64,000 nt of DNA from Allobosea sp. 117 (GTDB lineage: Bacteria; Pseudomonadota; Alphaproteobacteria; Rhizobiales; Xanthobacteraceae), in NCBI RefSeq assembly GCF_000702305.1, contig NZ_JNLC01000010.1, positions 186,001-250,000 of the forward strand, read 5' to 3'. Position numbers and translations under genes: made by a program. Each line of letters begins with the position of its first letter. Position 1 is the first letter of the stretch. Shown one piece after another: positions 26,081 to 35,400 of this stretch. The notes beneath the pieces are model-generated. The model saw only the letters and a program-made list of their open reading frames with translations, was not told the origin of the DNA and did not search any database.

Positions 26081-27007
26081 TCACAGCCTCCGGAACAGGC
26101 GGCCGCGCCGGGCGGCGAAGGGCGGCACGTCCGGCATCCCGCCGCCGGTCTCGACGGCGCCGAGGAAGCGGTCCACCGCATGGGCGAAGCGCAGCGGCGC
26201 CACGGCGGGGAAGAAATGCCCGACATTCGGGATCTCGACGAGCCGCGCATCGGGCAGGCAGCGCAGCAGCGCGTGCGCGGTCGGCAGGCAATGCGAGAAG
26301 CCGCCGAACAGCAGCAGCGTCGGCGCGGTGATGCGCGCGAAGAAGCTCTCGGCCAGTGGCGTCTCGTCCTCGAAGTCCTGCGGCGCCGTGGTGGTGGCGA
26401 GCATGGTCGACCAGTTCTCGCGCCCCCGATTGCCCATGTCGCGCGAGCGCAGCGCGATGCGCCGCGGCGCCGGCCGCCCGGTGGTGGCGACCTCGTTGCC
26501 GTAGCGCCCGAGCTCGGCGAGCAGGCGGAAGTCGATGAGGGTGTCGTCGGCCGGCGGATCGGTCAGCCCGTGCTGCATCAGCTCGGAACGCCAGCGCGCC
26601 CAGTGCGGCCAGTCGCGCAGCCGCACCGCCGGCTGGAAGGCGGCGATCTGCGTGTCGGCGACGACGAGGCTGCGCACCTTCTCGGGGTGCAGCCCGGCAT
26701 AGGCGAGCGCGACGCGCCCGCCGAAGCTGTGCCCGACGAGGTGCACATGGTCGAGGCCGAGATGGGAGAGCAGCGCGTCGAGGTCCTCGACCAGCCGTGG
26801 CAGGCGGTAGCCGCTCGCCGGGGTGGAGGAACGGCCATGGCCGCGCAGGTCGTAGAGCAGTACCTGCCGGTGGTCGGCGAGGTGCCGGCCGCCGCCGAGA
26901 TACCAGAAGGCGAGGTTGGCCCCGAGCCCGTGCACCAGCACGACATCCTCGCCGGCGCCGATGCGCTGATAGTGCATCTCCATGTCGGGAAGCGCGAGCG
27001 TGGGCAT
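26081..27007 (-). CDS. Alpha/beta hydrolase of the lipid locus
   Basis: The 308-residue hydrolase has His-Gly-Leu-Gly-Ala-Asn near residue 26 (oxyanion), Asp-Leu-Arg-Gly-His-Gly-Arg-Ser near 53, nucleophile elbow Gly-His-Ser-Phe-Gly-Gly near 92 and catalytic His in Asn-Val-Gly-His-Phe near 263. No signal peptide is present, so it is cytosolic. Neither synthase subunit has a thioesterase domain, so this protein is a candidate for releasing or editing the acyl chain; that is inference from context. It shares the leftward operon with the SDRs. Confidence 0.85.
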   Translation of the reverse strand: MPTLALPDMEMHYQRIGAGEDVVLVHGLGANLAFWYLGGGRHLADHRQVLLYDLRGHGRSSTPASGYRLPRLVEDLDALLSHLGLDHVHLVGHSFGGRVALAYAGLHPEKVRSLVVADTQIAAFQPAVRLRDWPHWARWRSELMQHGLTDPPADDTLIDFRLLAELGRYGNEVATTGRPAPRRIALRSRDMGNRGRENWSTMLATTTAPQDFEDETPLAESFFARITAPTLLLFGGFSHCLPTAHALLRCLPDARLVEIPNVGHFFPAVAPLRFAHAVDRFLGAVETGGGMPDVPPFAARRGRLFRRL

Positions 27008-27141
27008 CTGGCGGGTTCGGGTGTTCCAGGGCGGGCGTTCGAGGGCGCGGGGGCGTCCGGCAGGCCCGGCGCCCGGATTGATGACGCTGTTTCGTCCGGC
27101 CGCGATCCCTGTGGTCCGCGGCCGGCCGTCGGGAGGCGATG

Positions 27142-28719
27142 CTAGTCCATGTAGCCGAGGATCTTGAGCTGCTTCATCAGCGCCTCGCGCTCCTCCTCGC
27201 TCGGCTCGTCGCGGTCCTCTTCAGCCACGTGATGCGACTGGGTGGCGCCGCCGGTGACCGCCTCGCGCTTGTCGGCGAGCGCCTCGGTGGGCAGGCGCCC
27301 CTCGAAATCGCTCGGCACCGGCAGGTCGAGAAGGGTGAGGATCAGCGGCGCAACGTCGAGCAGGTTCAGCGCCTCGATCGACCCGCCCTTGCGGAAGCTC
27401 GGGCCGTGGCCGATGAAGATTCCGGCCGGGCGGTGCGTGCCGTCGGGCTCGGGACGCTGGGTGACGATCTCGCTCGATTTGAGGATCGAGACGAAGCCGC
27501 CGTCGCGCAGCCGCAGCGTGATGTCCGGGCAGGGCTCGACGAAGCTGGTGCCGCGCAGCTTGTTGAGATCGGCGCCGAGCACGATCTTCTCGCCATTGGC
27601 GGGGTCGCGCAGCTCCAGGAGCTCGCGCTGCAGCTTCAGCACGAAGTCGAGATACTCGTCCTCCTTCACGCCGTTGCCGGAGCCGAGATCCTTCTTGATG
27701 TAGATGGCGTTGCTCGACGGGGTGGGGCAGAACGCCTTGGTGGCCTGCCATTGGATCATGCCGAGATGATCCTTGATCTTGTCGGCGGTGAGCTGGCCGA
27801 CCGAATCGTCCTCCGCCGCGTTCGACCAGGTGAGATAGCCGGCGCGCGCCAGCCATTCATTCACGTAGAAGATCTCGGTGGTCGGCCCGAAGCCGTGATC
27901 CGAGCACAGGATCACGTCGGTGTCGGGGCCGGCGGCCTCCATCATCTTCTGGATGTTGCGGTCGAGCCCGCGATAATAGTCGAGGCACACCGCGCGGATC
28001 TGGTGGTACCAGGTGTCGTCGTCGCCCTTCATCAGCTCGGGGTCGACGAAGCGCCAGAACAGGTGCTGCACCTTGTCCGGCCCGTCCAGCACCACGGCGG
28101 TGAGCTCGGTCGGGTCGGTGGTCAGGAGATGCGCGGTGAGCTGCGCCCAGGCGGTGTCGCGGCGGTCCTGCAGCTCGATCCAGTCGACATGCTCGCCGTC
28201 ATGCAGGCCCTGCACGCACTTCTTCTCTTCCGAGATGTCCATGCCGAGGTCGCGATAGTCGAATTCCGGCATCGCGCGCACGTCGTCGAACAGGCTCTTC
28301 GGGTGCGTGCCGTGCTTGAGATGGCGCCAGGGCACGAAGCCGGAGATGATGTAGCCGTCGATCTGCGGCGGCGGCGACATGCCGTAGAAATTGAGGCTGG
28401 TCGCACGCTTGCCGCCGCGATTGACGATCGACCACAGCGGCTCGCAATGGTTGTCGCGGAAGTCGTTGACCTTCAGGAACACGCCGCCGTCCTTCATGGT
28501 GACGGGGCGGAGGAAGTCGTAGATGCCGTGCGCCTCGGGGCGCCGGCCGGTGGTCATGGAGGTCCATGCCGGCGGCGTCAGCGGGTTGCGCGTCGACATC
28601 AGGTTCGCGCGCACGCCGTTTTCGATGACGCTGCCGAGATAGGGCATTACGCCGCTGCGAACCAACGGGTCCAGCAGCGTGAAGGTGGCTCCGTCGAGCC
28701 CGAGCATCAATACTTTCAT
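27142..28719 (-). CDS. Alkaline-phosphatase-superfamily phosphodiesterase/phosphohydrolase
   Basis: The 525-residue protein resembles the COG3379-type AP superfamily. Metal-site residues visible are Asp9 in Leu-Gly-Leu-Asp-Gly, the probable nucleophile Thr48 in Leu-Thr-Pro-Pro-Ala-Trp, Ser-Asp-His-Gly-Phe-Gly near 285 and a late Gly-His-Gly-Pro near 450. No signal peptide is present, so it acts in the cytosol. Its C-terminus is Glu-rich and charged. It is the first gene of the leftward operon and has a good GGAGAG site. Role could be hydrolysis or transfer of a phospho or sulfo group on an intermediate; it is not assignable more closely. Confidence 0.85.
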   Translation of the reverse strand: MKVLMLGLDGATFTLLDPLVRSGVMPYLGSVIENGVRANLMSTRNPLTPPAWTSMTTGRRPEAHGIYDFLRPVTMKDGGVFLKVNDFRDNHCEPLWSIVNRGGKRATSLNFYGMSPPPQIDGYIISGFVPWRHLKHGTHPKSLFDDVRAMPEFDYRDLGMDISEEKKCVQGLHDGEHVDWIELQDRRDTAWAQLTAHLLTTDPTELTAVVLDGPDKVQHLFWRFVDPELMKGDDDTWYHQIRAVCLDYYRGLDRNIQKMMEAAGPDTDVILCSDHGFGPTTEIFYVNEWLARAGYLTWSNAAEDDSVGQLTADKIKDHLGMIQWQATKAFCPTPSSNAIYIKKDLGSGNGVKEDEYLDFVLKLQRELLELRDPANGEKIVLGADLNKLRGTSFVEPCPDITLRLRDGGFVSILKSSEIVTQRPEPDGTHRPAGIFIGHGPSFRKGGSIEALNLLDVAPLILTLLDLPVPSDFEGRLPTEALADKREAVTGGATQSHHVAEEDRDEPSEEEREALMKQLKILGYMD

Positions 28720-28970
28720 AGAGTTGTACTCTCCGCCGCTGCGAAAGGCGGACGCCCTCCCTGGAGTTTATGATTGTGCCCGCGACGGTGGCCGCGCGGC
28801 TTTTTCGCAACTGCGAGACATTACCATGCGGGCGCTGTATTGGAAAGCCTGTGCACGTCTGGCGCGCTAGGCTAAGCTGCACTGATATCGTGCTTTCGCG
28901 CCGCGATATGCCGACCTGCGGGCGGCGTGCGCGCTCGCTCCCAAGCCCTAGATCCGGACCGTTGACCGTC

Positions 28971-29486
28971 GTGACCACCCGAAAGAAAGCCCCCGCTTCG
29001 CCCACCCCCGGGATCGCGTCCGGCGTGTCCCTCGATGAGCCCTCCGCGGCGGCGCCGGCGCCCCTGACGGTTCCGCCCGCCGAGGACGAGCCGCTCGCCG
29101 CGCCCTCGCGCGTGCGCTCCGGCCAGCGCACCGCGGCGCCGGTGGCGTTCGAGAACCTGCGAGACGTCACCCGCGAAGGCGGCCCCGACAAGGGCCAGAC
29201 CCAGCAGATCCAGCAACTGCTCAGCCTGCGCGACTTTCTGCACAATCCGCTGAACATCGACCTGCGCGAGACCATGCTCGACGTGTCGAGCAGCCGCGAC
29301 GAGATCGCCGCGCGCCTCGCCGACCTGAAGCACCGCGTCACCACCATCGAGGCGCTGGCGACCGTGCTGAAGGAGGAGATCGAGGTGCTTCAGGACCTGC
29401 TCGCCAGGCGCGAGGCCGGCGAGGAGCCGGTGCCTGTACAGCCATCCGAGCCGCAGCCCGCCGCCGAGGTCGCCTCGGGCGACTAG
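28971..29486 (+). CDS. Small protein with low-complexity N-terminus and coiled coil
   Basis: This 171-residue protein is of unknown function. Residues 1-60 are Ala/Pro/Ser-rich and probably disordered; residues ~75-150 form amphipathic helices with heptad-like leucines, including a Gln-Gln-Ile-Gln-Gln-Leu-Leu stretch and a final helix rich in Glu/Leu. GTG 28971 is used; upstream in-frame starts have no better support. It is divergent from the phosphodiesterase gene and has the same general character as the 203-residue protein at 38942-39553. The two may be structural partners in the locus. Confidence 0.6.
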   Translation: MTTRKKAPASPTPGIASGVSLDEPSAAAPAPLTVPPAEDEPLAAPSRVRSGQRTAAPVAFENLRDVTREGGPDKGQTQQIQQLLSLRDFLHNPLNIDLRETMLDVSSSRDEIAARLADLKHRVTTIEALATVLKEEIEVLQDLLARREAGEEPVPVQPSEPQPAAEVASGD

Positions 29487-29557
29487 GGTCCAGACTCAAT
29501 CAGCTTGAGCGCGCGAGCGGTCAAGAAGGGTTCGGTATGCTTCTTTCAACACGGGGA

Positions 29558-30025
29558 TCAGACCCGCGGTAAGGTCTTGCGCATGTAGATGCGCCGCAGG
29601 CCTTTCTCCTCGGCCCGATGCGTCTCCTGGTAGCCAATGCGCGCGTAGAGCGCCACGTTCTCTGTCATCGCCTCGTTCGTGTAGAGCTTGATTGCATGGT
29701 AGCCGGCCGCGACCGCGGCTCGCTCGGCGAACTCCAACATCATGCGGCCCAGACCCGAGCCTTGCGCTTCGGGTGAGACGGCCACGTTGTCGAGCAGCAT
29801 GGCGTCGTCCTGCGGAACGAGCACGAGGAACCCCTGCACCACCCCGTCGCGCTCAGCTACCTGCACGCGGCCCTCGCTGATCAGTGCAGCGTAGTCGTCG
29901 AGCATTGGACCGGGCTCGCGACCAATTCGGGCGATGTAATGGGAGTAGGCCGCCCGGACGATCTCCTGGACGGATCTGAGGTCATCGCGGGAAGCCGCGC
30001 GGAGGTAAGCCGTCATTGTCGCCAT
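29558..30025 (-). CDS. GNAT-family N-acetyltransferase
   Basis: The 155-residue enzyme has a GNAT core: Leu-Asp-Asn-Val-Ala-Val near residue 82, the acetyl-CoA loop Gln-Gly-Ser-Gly-Leu-Gly near 94 and Ala-Leu-Tyr-Ala-Arg-Ile-Gly-Tyr near 130. The start at 30025 (or Met at 30016) is chosen because the frame remains open upstream only through transposase-derived sequence. Codon use is less G+C-biased than its neighbours. It separates two leftward operons of the lipid locus and lies directly beside an IS remnant, so it was probably carried in and may be unrelated to the locus. Confidence 0.8.
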   Translation of the reverse strand: MATMTAYLRAASRDDLRSVQEIVRAAYSHYIARIGREPGPMLDDYAALISEGRVQVAERDGVVQGFLVLVPQDDAMLLDNVAVSPEAQGSGLGRMMLEFAERAAVAAGYHAIKLYTNEAMTENVALYARIGYQETHRAEEKGLRRIYMRKTLPRV

Positions 30026-30045
30026 GTTGCCAGATGTGGTGGGTT

Positions 30046-30240
30046 TTGAAAGCCGCCGTCGCGCGGTTTCGATCGCTCGCCTGGAATCCTTGAACCGCCA
30101 TCGGCGGAAGTCCTTGAGGCGGCAGAACATGGCTTCGATCAGCCAGCGGTCGCGGTAGCGCCTCTCGTCATGACGGATGCGCCGCTTGCGGCTCGATTCC
30201 AGCCCACGCTCGTCCGACAGGCAAAACAGCGATCCCGCCA
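30046..30240 (-). pseudogene. IS5-type transposase remnant
   Basis: On the minus strand the translation contains Arg-Tyr-Arg-Asp-Arg-Trp-Leu-Ile-Glu-Ala-Met-Phe then Arg-Leu-Lys-Asp-Phe-Arg-Arg. This is the conserved E-region of IS5-family DDE transposases. The usual continuation (Tyr-Asp-Lys-Leu-Ala) is missing and replaced by unrelated sequence after Phe-Arg-Arg, and no N-terminal part exists. I found no inverted ends or target duplications. The 325-bp gap 30026-30350 holds only this remnant. Confidence 0.7.
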
Positions 30241-30350
30241 CCGCGCGCCTCCCTCGAAAGATGCCACGGAATCAACCGATTGCAGCGATCTCAAGACGAT
30301 GAGGCGTCCTCACGCGATCGGCGGCGTCCACCGCCGACGTGCGAAGGTTG

Positions 30351-31187
30351 TCAGCCCGGTCCGGCCTCATGGGCGGCAAGCGCGCGTGCCTGCGCGGCCT
30401 CGAGCGTCGGATGGCGCAGGAAGTCGGCGTCGTTGCCGAGATAGGCGCCGACCGGGCCGATGCCCGCGAAGGGCGAGCGTTCGGGATGCAGCATGCGCTC
30501 GACTCCCGCGGCGTCGTCCGACAGCCCGAGCGCGCGGCACACCGCCGGCAGCTCCTCCGCCGGCGCGGCGATGAGCCGCTCGACCCGGACGGTGACGAGC
30601 CGGTCCGCCGGCAGCTCGCCGAGAAAGGCCAGCAGCCCGTCCCGCGCCGCGCGCACCTCCTCCATGTCCGGCGCTTCCAGCTTGCGGGCGAGGGTCTCTT
30701 CCTCGCCGTCCCGCACGAAGCGGACGAACATCGCGTCCGGATAGTTGTCGCGGATGCGCTTCAGGCTTTCCGGGAACAGCGAGTAGGAGCGGCTGGGGTC
30801 GAGAAGCCGCAGCGGCGCCACCATGCGGCGCAGCTCCTCGAACAGCCGCGGCGTGCTCCACATCATGTGGCGGATCATCCAGCGGCGGGCCATGTCGATG
30901 GTGTCGATGGTCTGCTCGCCGGCATGCAGATGCGCCAGCATGCGCTGCATGCCGTGATACTGCGTCTCCATGAAGCGCAGATAGAGCGAGATGTCCTCCA
31001 GCGTGTCAGCGACGAAGAGGTTCAGCTCCGGCGCGCCGAAGCATTCCGGGTGGCGCCCGATCATCGCCGCCGCCGCCGGCGAATGGCTGCCCGGCAGCGC
31101 CACTGTGAAGATCGGCGGGCCGGCCGGGGCGGGCTCGGGCGCCAGCGGAGCGGCGTCCGGATTCTGCGACGTCTGCGATATCGACAT
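30351..31187 (-). CDS. Degenerate sulfotransferase-like protein
   Basis: The 278-residue protein is paralogous to the intact sulfotransferase at 54234-55136. Both share Pro-Glu-Leu-Asn-Leu-Phe near the N-terminus, a His-x-Gly-Glu-Gln-Thr block, and a C-terminal Met-x-His-Pro-Glu-x-Ser-Pro segment. The PAPS-binding residues are changed here: the 5'-phosphosulfate loop Pro-Arg-Ser-Tyr-Ser-Ser is Pro-Gly-Ser-His-Ser-Pro, the Lys-Ser-Pro is Pro-Ser-Arg, and the 3'-phosphate motif Arg-His-Pro-Arg-Gly is Arg-Asp-Gly-Glu-Glu. It is probably inactive and may be regulatory or an acceptor-binding partner. ATG 31187 follows AGGGG and lies 7 bp past the esterase stop. Confidence 0.75.
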   Translation of the reverse strand: MSISQTSQNPDAAPLAPEPAPAGPPIFTVALPGSHSPAAAAMIGRHPECFGAPELNLFVADTLEDISLYLRFMETQYHGMQRMLAHLHAGEQTIDTIDMARRWMIRHMMWSTPRLFEELRRMVAPLRLLDPSRSYSLFPESLKRIRDNYPDAMFVRFVRDGEEETLARKLEAPDMEEVRAARDGLLAFLGELPADRLVTVRVERLIAAPAEELPAVCRALGLSDDAAGVERMLHPERSPFAGIGPVGAYLGNDADFLRHPTLEAAQARALAAHEAGPG

Positions 31188-31194
31188 GATGCCC

Positions 31195-32163
31195 CTATAG
31201 ACCGTGCGCGCGGAAGAAATCGAGCGACGCCTGCGTGCCGTCGACATCCTGCGTCGCCGTGCCGGTGAAGGGCGTGCTGCGGCCGAGGCCGGGCCAGTTG
31301 TGGCCGCCGCCGATCACCTCGAAGAAGCGCACCTCGGCGCCGGCGCGGCACTGGGAGAAGTCGTGCTGCACGACATGCGTACCGTCGTCGACGCGGTCTG
31401 GCAATCGGCTCGAGCGTTCCGGCCCGCACTGGTTGGCGCGGGCCCAGAAATCCACCGTCTGCCCGGCCGAGGCGACGGCGCCGCCGGCGCCGCGTCCGGC
31501 GAAGGTCGTCACGTCGCCGCCGTTGAACGGCATGATCGGATCGGCGGTGCTGAGGAAGAACACGATCGGCACCGGTCGGGCCGGGCTGCACCGGCGCATC
31601 AGCGCCGAGGGCATGTTGGCGACGATCGCCGCCACCGCGGCCAGGCGCCCGGTGTCGCAGGCGAGGCGCTGCGCCATCATGCCGCCGTTCGACACGCCGA
31701 TGGCGAACACCCGCGCCGGGTCGACGGTGCCCTTCTTCACAAGGCTGTCGATCAGCGCCGAGATGAAGCCGACATCGTCGGCATTGCCCGCCGTCGTCTC
31801 GCGCCCGTCATTCCATTGCGTGCCGGCCGCCTCCGGCAGCACGGCGACGAAGCCGAGCCTGTCGGCATAGTCGGTGATGCGCGACTGCTTGGCGACGCGC
31901 TCGCCATTACCGAGCCCGCCATGCAGCACGATGACGGCGGGCGCCGGCGTGCCGGCCGGCAGCCTGGCCGGGCGATAGAGATAATAGCTGCGCGCCGCGC
32001 CGCCGAAATTGAGCGTGCCGTGCTCCAGCCCGTCCGCCGCCGCGCGGTCGCGCCATGCCGCGAGGCCGGCGAACAGCCCGGCGAGCAGCGCGAGGCCGAG
32101 CGCGAAGCGCCGCCAGCGCCGGCGCGGCGGGCGGGGTGGCATCGGGCTTTCGGGATGGGTCAC
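31195..32163 (-). CDS. LpqC/PHB-depolymerase-like alpha/beta hydrolase 2
   Basis: The 322-residue paralogue of 21951-22982 begins with a basic Pro/Arg stretch and one hydrophobic segment (signal or anchor), so it is probably periplasmic. It has His-Gly-Gly-Leu-Gly near residue 80, Gly-Val-Ser-Asn-Gly-Gly-Met-Met near 155 and the catalytic His in Gly-Gly-Gly-His-Asn-Trp near 290. A GTG at 32163 is favoured because GAGGAG lies 9 bases upstream; ATG 32184 and ATG 32142 are alternatives. It lies between the HlyD-type gene and the degenerate sulfotransferase gene. It lacks the repeat-derived insert of its paralogue. Confidence 0.82.
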   Translation of the reverse strand: MTHPESPMPPRPPRRRWRRFALGLALLAGLFAGLAAWRDRAAADGLEHGTLNFGGAARSYYLYRPARLPAGTPAPAVIVLHGGLGNGERVAKQSRITDYADRLGFVAVLPEAAGTQWNDGRETTAGNADDVGFISALIDSLVKKGTVDPARVFAIGVSNGGMMAQRLACDTGRLAAVAAIVANMPSALMRRCSPARPVPIVFFLSTADPIMPFNGGDVTTFAGRGAGGAVASAGQTVDFWARANQCGPERSSRLPDRVDDGTHVVQHDFSQCRAGAEVRFFEVIGGGHNWPGLGRSTPFTGTATQDVDGTQASLDFFRAHGL

Positions 32164-32201
32164 GCGGAACGTCTCCTCAGGCATGCGGGCAGCGGGCCAG
32201 A

Positions 32202-32262
32202 TTCTTGTTTTGTCGCGTTTTCTTCACGCGAACCGGTCTCCACTGCGCTCGAAAACGCTCTA
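32202..32262. repeat. Interspersed repeat R2, copy 3
   Basis: TTGTTTTGTCGCGTTTTCTT through CGAACCGG to CTCGAAAACGC matches 22147-22204 and, in reverse, 8556-8615. Here it is intergenic, upstream of esterase 2. Confidence 0.8.
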
Positions 32263-32301
32263 AGAGCCCGTTTGGAAATCCCCGGCGGTGAGGCTGTGCG
32301 T

Positions 32302-32412
32302 GCTTCGAGGCTCGCCCTGCGGGCGCGCACCTCAGCATGACGCAGTTGGTCTACCGCTTTTCGCAAGTTCGTCATCCTGAGGTGCCCGGCACAGCCGGGC
32401 CTCGAAGGATGC
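32302..32412. repeat. Palindromic repeat R3, split copy
   Basis: Two half-elements face each other: GCTTCGAGG...GCACCTCAGCATGACG at 32302-32343 and CGTCATCCTGAGGTGCCCGG...CCTCGAAGGATGC at 32370-32412. They are the same halves as in 14868-14976, in swapped order and with an unrelated 26-bp spacer. It lies in the gap between the HlyD-type gene and esterase 2. Confidence 0.65.
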
Positions 32413-32446
32413 ACCACGGCACCTTCTGCTCGTTTCCAAACAGGCC

Positions 32447-35400
32447 CTATGGAATCCACGACCAGACCTCGACCTGGAAGAAGCGCACCAGCCAGCGCAG
32501 GAAGGCCTCCCAGGTCATCATCGGTGCGCCGTCGACCTTGGCGTAGCCGGTCATCGAGGATTTCAGCGCGCCGTCCTCGTTCTGGATGGTCGCCTTGGTG
32601 CGCACGATCATGCCGTAGCTGCGCTCCTCGGCGGCCGGCGCGATCGAGGTGACCGTGCCGGGAATCTCGCGGTCGCTGTAGCCCCAGGCCTTGATGCGCA
32701 CCTTGTCGCCCGGAGACACCAGCGCGATGTCGGATTCCGGCACGGCGATCTCGGCGTCGACCGACTTGGCGTTTTCCGTCTCCAGCAGCGCCTGGCCGGA
32801 GCGCAGCCATTTGCCGACCAGCAGATGGAGGTTGGGCGTGATCACCCGCCCGGCCTCGGAGGCGCGGATGCGGGTGCGCTCAAGCTGGTCCTCGCGGTAT
32901 TTCAGCTCCGCCGCGAGGCGGTCGACATCCGCCTGCATGGCGTCGATCTCGTTCTGCGTCGCCGAGCTCTTGACCAATTCGAGATTGGCGACCGAGACCT
33001 CAAGCTGGGCGATGTCGCTGTCATAGGCGGTCTTGGCGCGGTCGTAGCGTGCCTGCGAGGAGGTGCCGGTCTTCAGAAGCTGCTGCTCGCGCTCCATCTC
33101 CGCCTTGGAGAAGGCGACGCTCGCCCGCGACGCCTCCACCCGCTTCTCGGCGACGGTGATCTCCTCGGGCTTGGCGCCGTCCTTCAGCTTGGCGAGCTTG
33201 GCCTTCGCCTCGGCGAGCCGCGCCGCCGTCACCGCGACGTCGTGCTCCTGATCGAAGGAGGTGAGCTGGCCGAGCAACTGGCCGGCCTCCACCCAGTCGC
33301 CCTCGCGCACCAGGATCTTCGCGATCGCGCCGTCGGTCTGCGCGGTCTCCTGGTTGCGCGTGTTGGGCAGGATCTCGAACAGGCCGGAGGTCTCGTAATT
33401 ATAGGGCAGGAAGGCGACGCCGAGCAGGAAGACCAGCACGAAGGCCCAGATCACGCGCCCCCAGGCAGCGATGCTGGCGCGCGGCTTGGCGAGCTTGTCC
33501 TCGGCGTCCGCCTTGCCGAGCCGCCCGCGCGCGGCGGCCGGCGCCCCGGCCGAGCCGACGCTCTCCAGCGCGAAGGCCAGCGCCGCTCCCGGTGCGTTCT
33601 TCTTGGCGGCGGTCACCACGCCATAGACCCACAACAGCGCCAGCACGATCAGCCCGAGGAAGATGAAGACGCCGGCGCCGCCGAGGCTCTTCTGCAGGAT
33701 GATGCCGAGATAGGTGACGAAGCCGGCGACGAAGGTGACGCTCCAGATCAGCGTGCCGACGCCGAACAGGATCAGCCCGCGCTCTTCCTCCGGGCGCACC
33801 ATGAAGGGGCGGGGGCGACCCTGGAACCAGGCCATGGCGCTGCCGATCGCCTTCTGCTTCAGGTTCGGATCGTTGAACCAGACCGACAGCCAGTTCATGC
33901 CGTCGGTCGGCAGCAGCGGAAAGGCGACGAAGATGAACTCGACCAGCGCGGCGTGCGAGACCACCAGCGAGTAGTCGGCGAGCTGCGTGCCGGTGCCGCG
34001 CTGCGTCGCCCAGATGAAGATGCCGCCGGCCCACAGCCACAGCCGGGCGAGCAGCGGCGCCGCATAGGCGTGGAGCTGGCCGTTGCGGGTGAGCTTGGGA
34101 ATGTCGGTGCGGTCGACGAAGAAGCGCGGCAGCACGCCCATCTCGATGACGATGCCGAACTGCCGGACCTGCCCGCCATGGCTGCGGATCGCCGTGCCCT
34201 GCGCCACCCGCGCGAGGAAGCTGACCACCAGCAGGCTGATGAGGCCGACCGCGATGGTCGACCATTCGAAGGTCGACACCAGCACGTCGTGCGCGAAGTC
34301 GCTCCAGCGCTGGAACACGATGAGGCAGGCGAAGGCGACCAGCGGCCAGAGCAGCCAGCCCAGATAGCGCATCGGCCAGAACAGGATGCTGGTCGCCCAG
34401 AACAGCCCGTTCGGGTTGAAGAAGCTGACGCGGTCGTTCGGGTGATGGTGCTCGCGGTCGCGCGCCCGCTCCGCCAATGCGGCGAGCAGAGCCTGCCCGC
34501 GGCCGCCCATGCCCCCACCGCCCATGCCCCCACCGCCCATGCCCCCGCCACCGCCGAATCCGCCGCCGCCGAACCCCGCTCCGGCGCCGGCCATTCCGGG
34601 GCCTGCCATTCCGGGGCCTGCGCCACCGCCGCGTCCGGCACGGCCGAAGCGGGCGCCGGGGCCGGCCGGCGTGTCGTCCTCGCCCGGCTCGGTGAAGAAG
34701 GCGTCGGTGTCGAACGTCCTGGCGGCCGCGGCGGGGCCGGCGGGCCGCGGCGCGGCCTCCTCCTCGGCGCGGCGTCGGGCGCGGGCGCCCATCCGGCCGA
34801 CATCGGGCTTGCCGGCACCGGGCCGCGCCGTCGGGGGCGTTACGCGGACCGGCGCACGCGAGGTCTCGTCCGCCCTGGCGGGCTGGCTACCGGTGTTTTC
34901 GGCCGGCTGCGCGAGGTCGAGCCCGGCGAACATCGCCTCGGCGTCGCGGTCGTCCGGCCCCGGCGTCCGCGCTGCGGACGCTGTGGAGGGCTCCGTCGAC
35001 TCGGAGGGGGCGCCCTTATCGGCGGGCGTCGTGTCGGGTGCCGGCTCGGCATTGGCGCCTGGCTCGCCCGCGCCGGCGGGCGGAGCGGCGCGGTGCGCCT
35101 CGGCGGCCGTCTTGCGGGCCGCGAGCCGTTCGGCCGCGGCCGCGTGGCCGGCAAGGTTCGGGATGACGCGAGGCGCCGGCGGGCGGCCCGGCTGGCCGAG
35201 CGGCAGCGGCGCCCGCGCTGGCTGAGCGGCCATGCGGGCGGCGGCCTCCGGCCCGACGATCACATCCTCGATGTCGGCGAGATCGATGCCGGGATCGGTC
35301 GTGCCGCCCGGCGGCATTCCGGCGGCCGGCGCCGTGGTCTCGGGAGGCGGAGATGAGCCGGCTTGCAGCGGAGCGGCGACAGGCGTTTCGCCGGCTGCCG

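Noticed and set aside
29487..29557. Possible IS end (GGTCCAGACTCAATCAGC) after the coiled-coil gene
   Set aside because: No matching inverted copy was found on the other side of the transposase remnant.
34506..34550. Tandem 15-bp units as a possible CRISPR array
   Set aside because: The units are contiguous without spacers and encode a Met-Gly-Gly-Gly-Gly linker.
32447..35356. Long plus-strand frame opposite the HlyD-type gene
   Set aside because: High-G+C shadow frame; the minus strand encodes recognisable membrane and HlyD domains.
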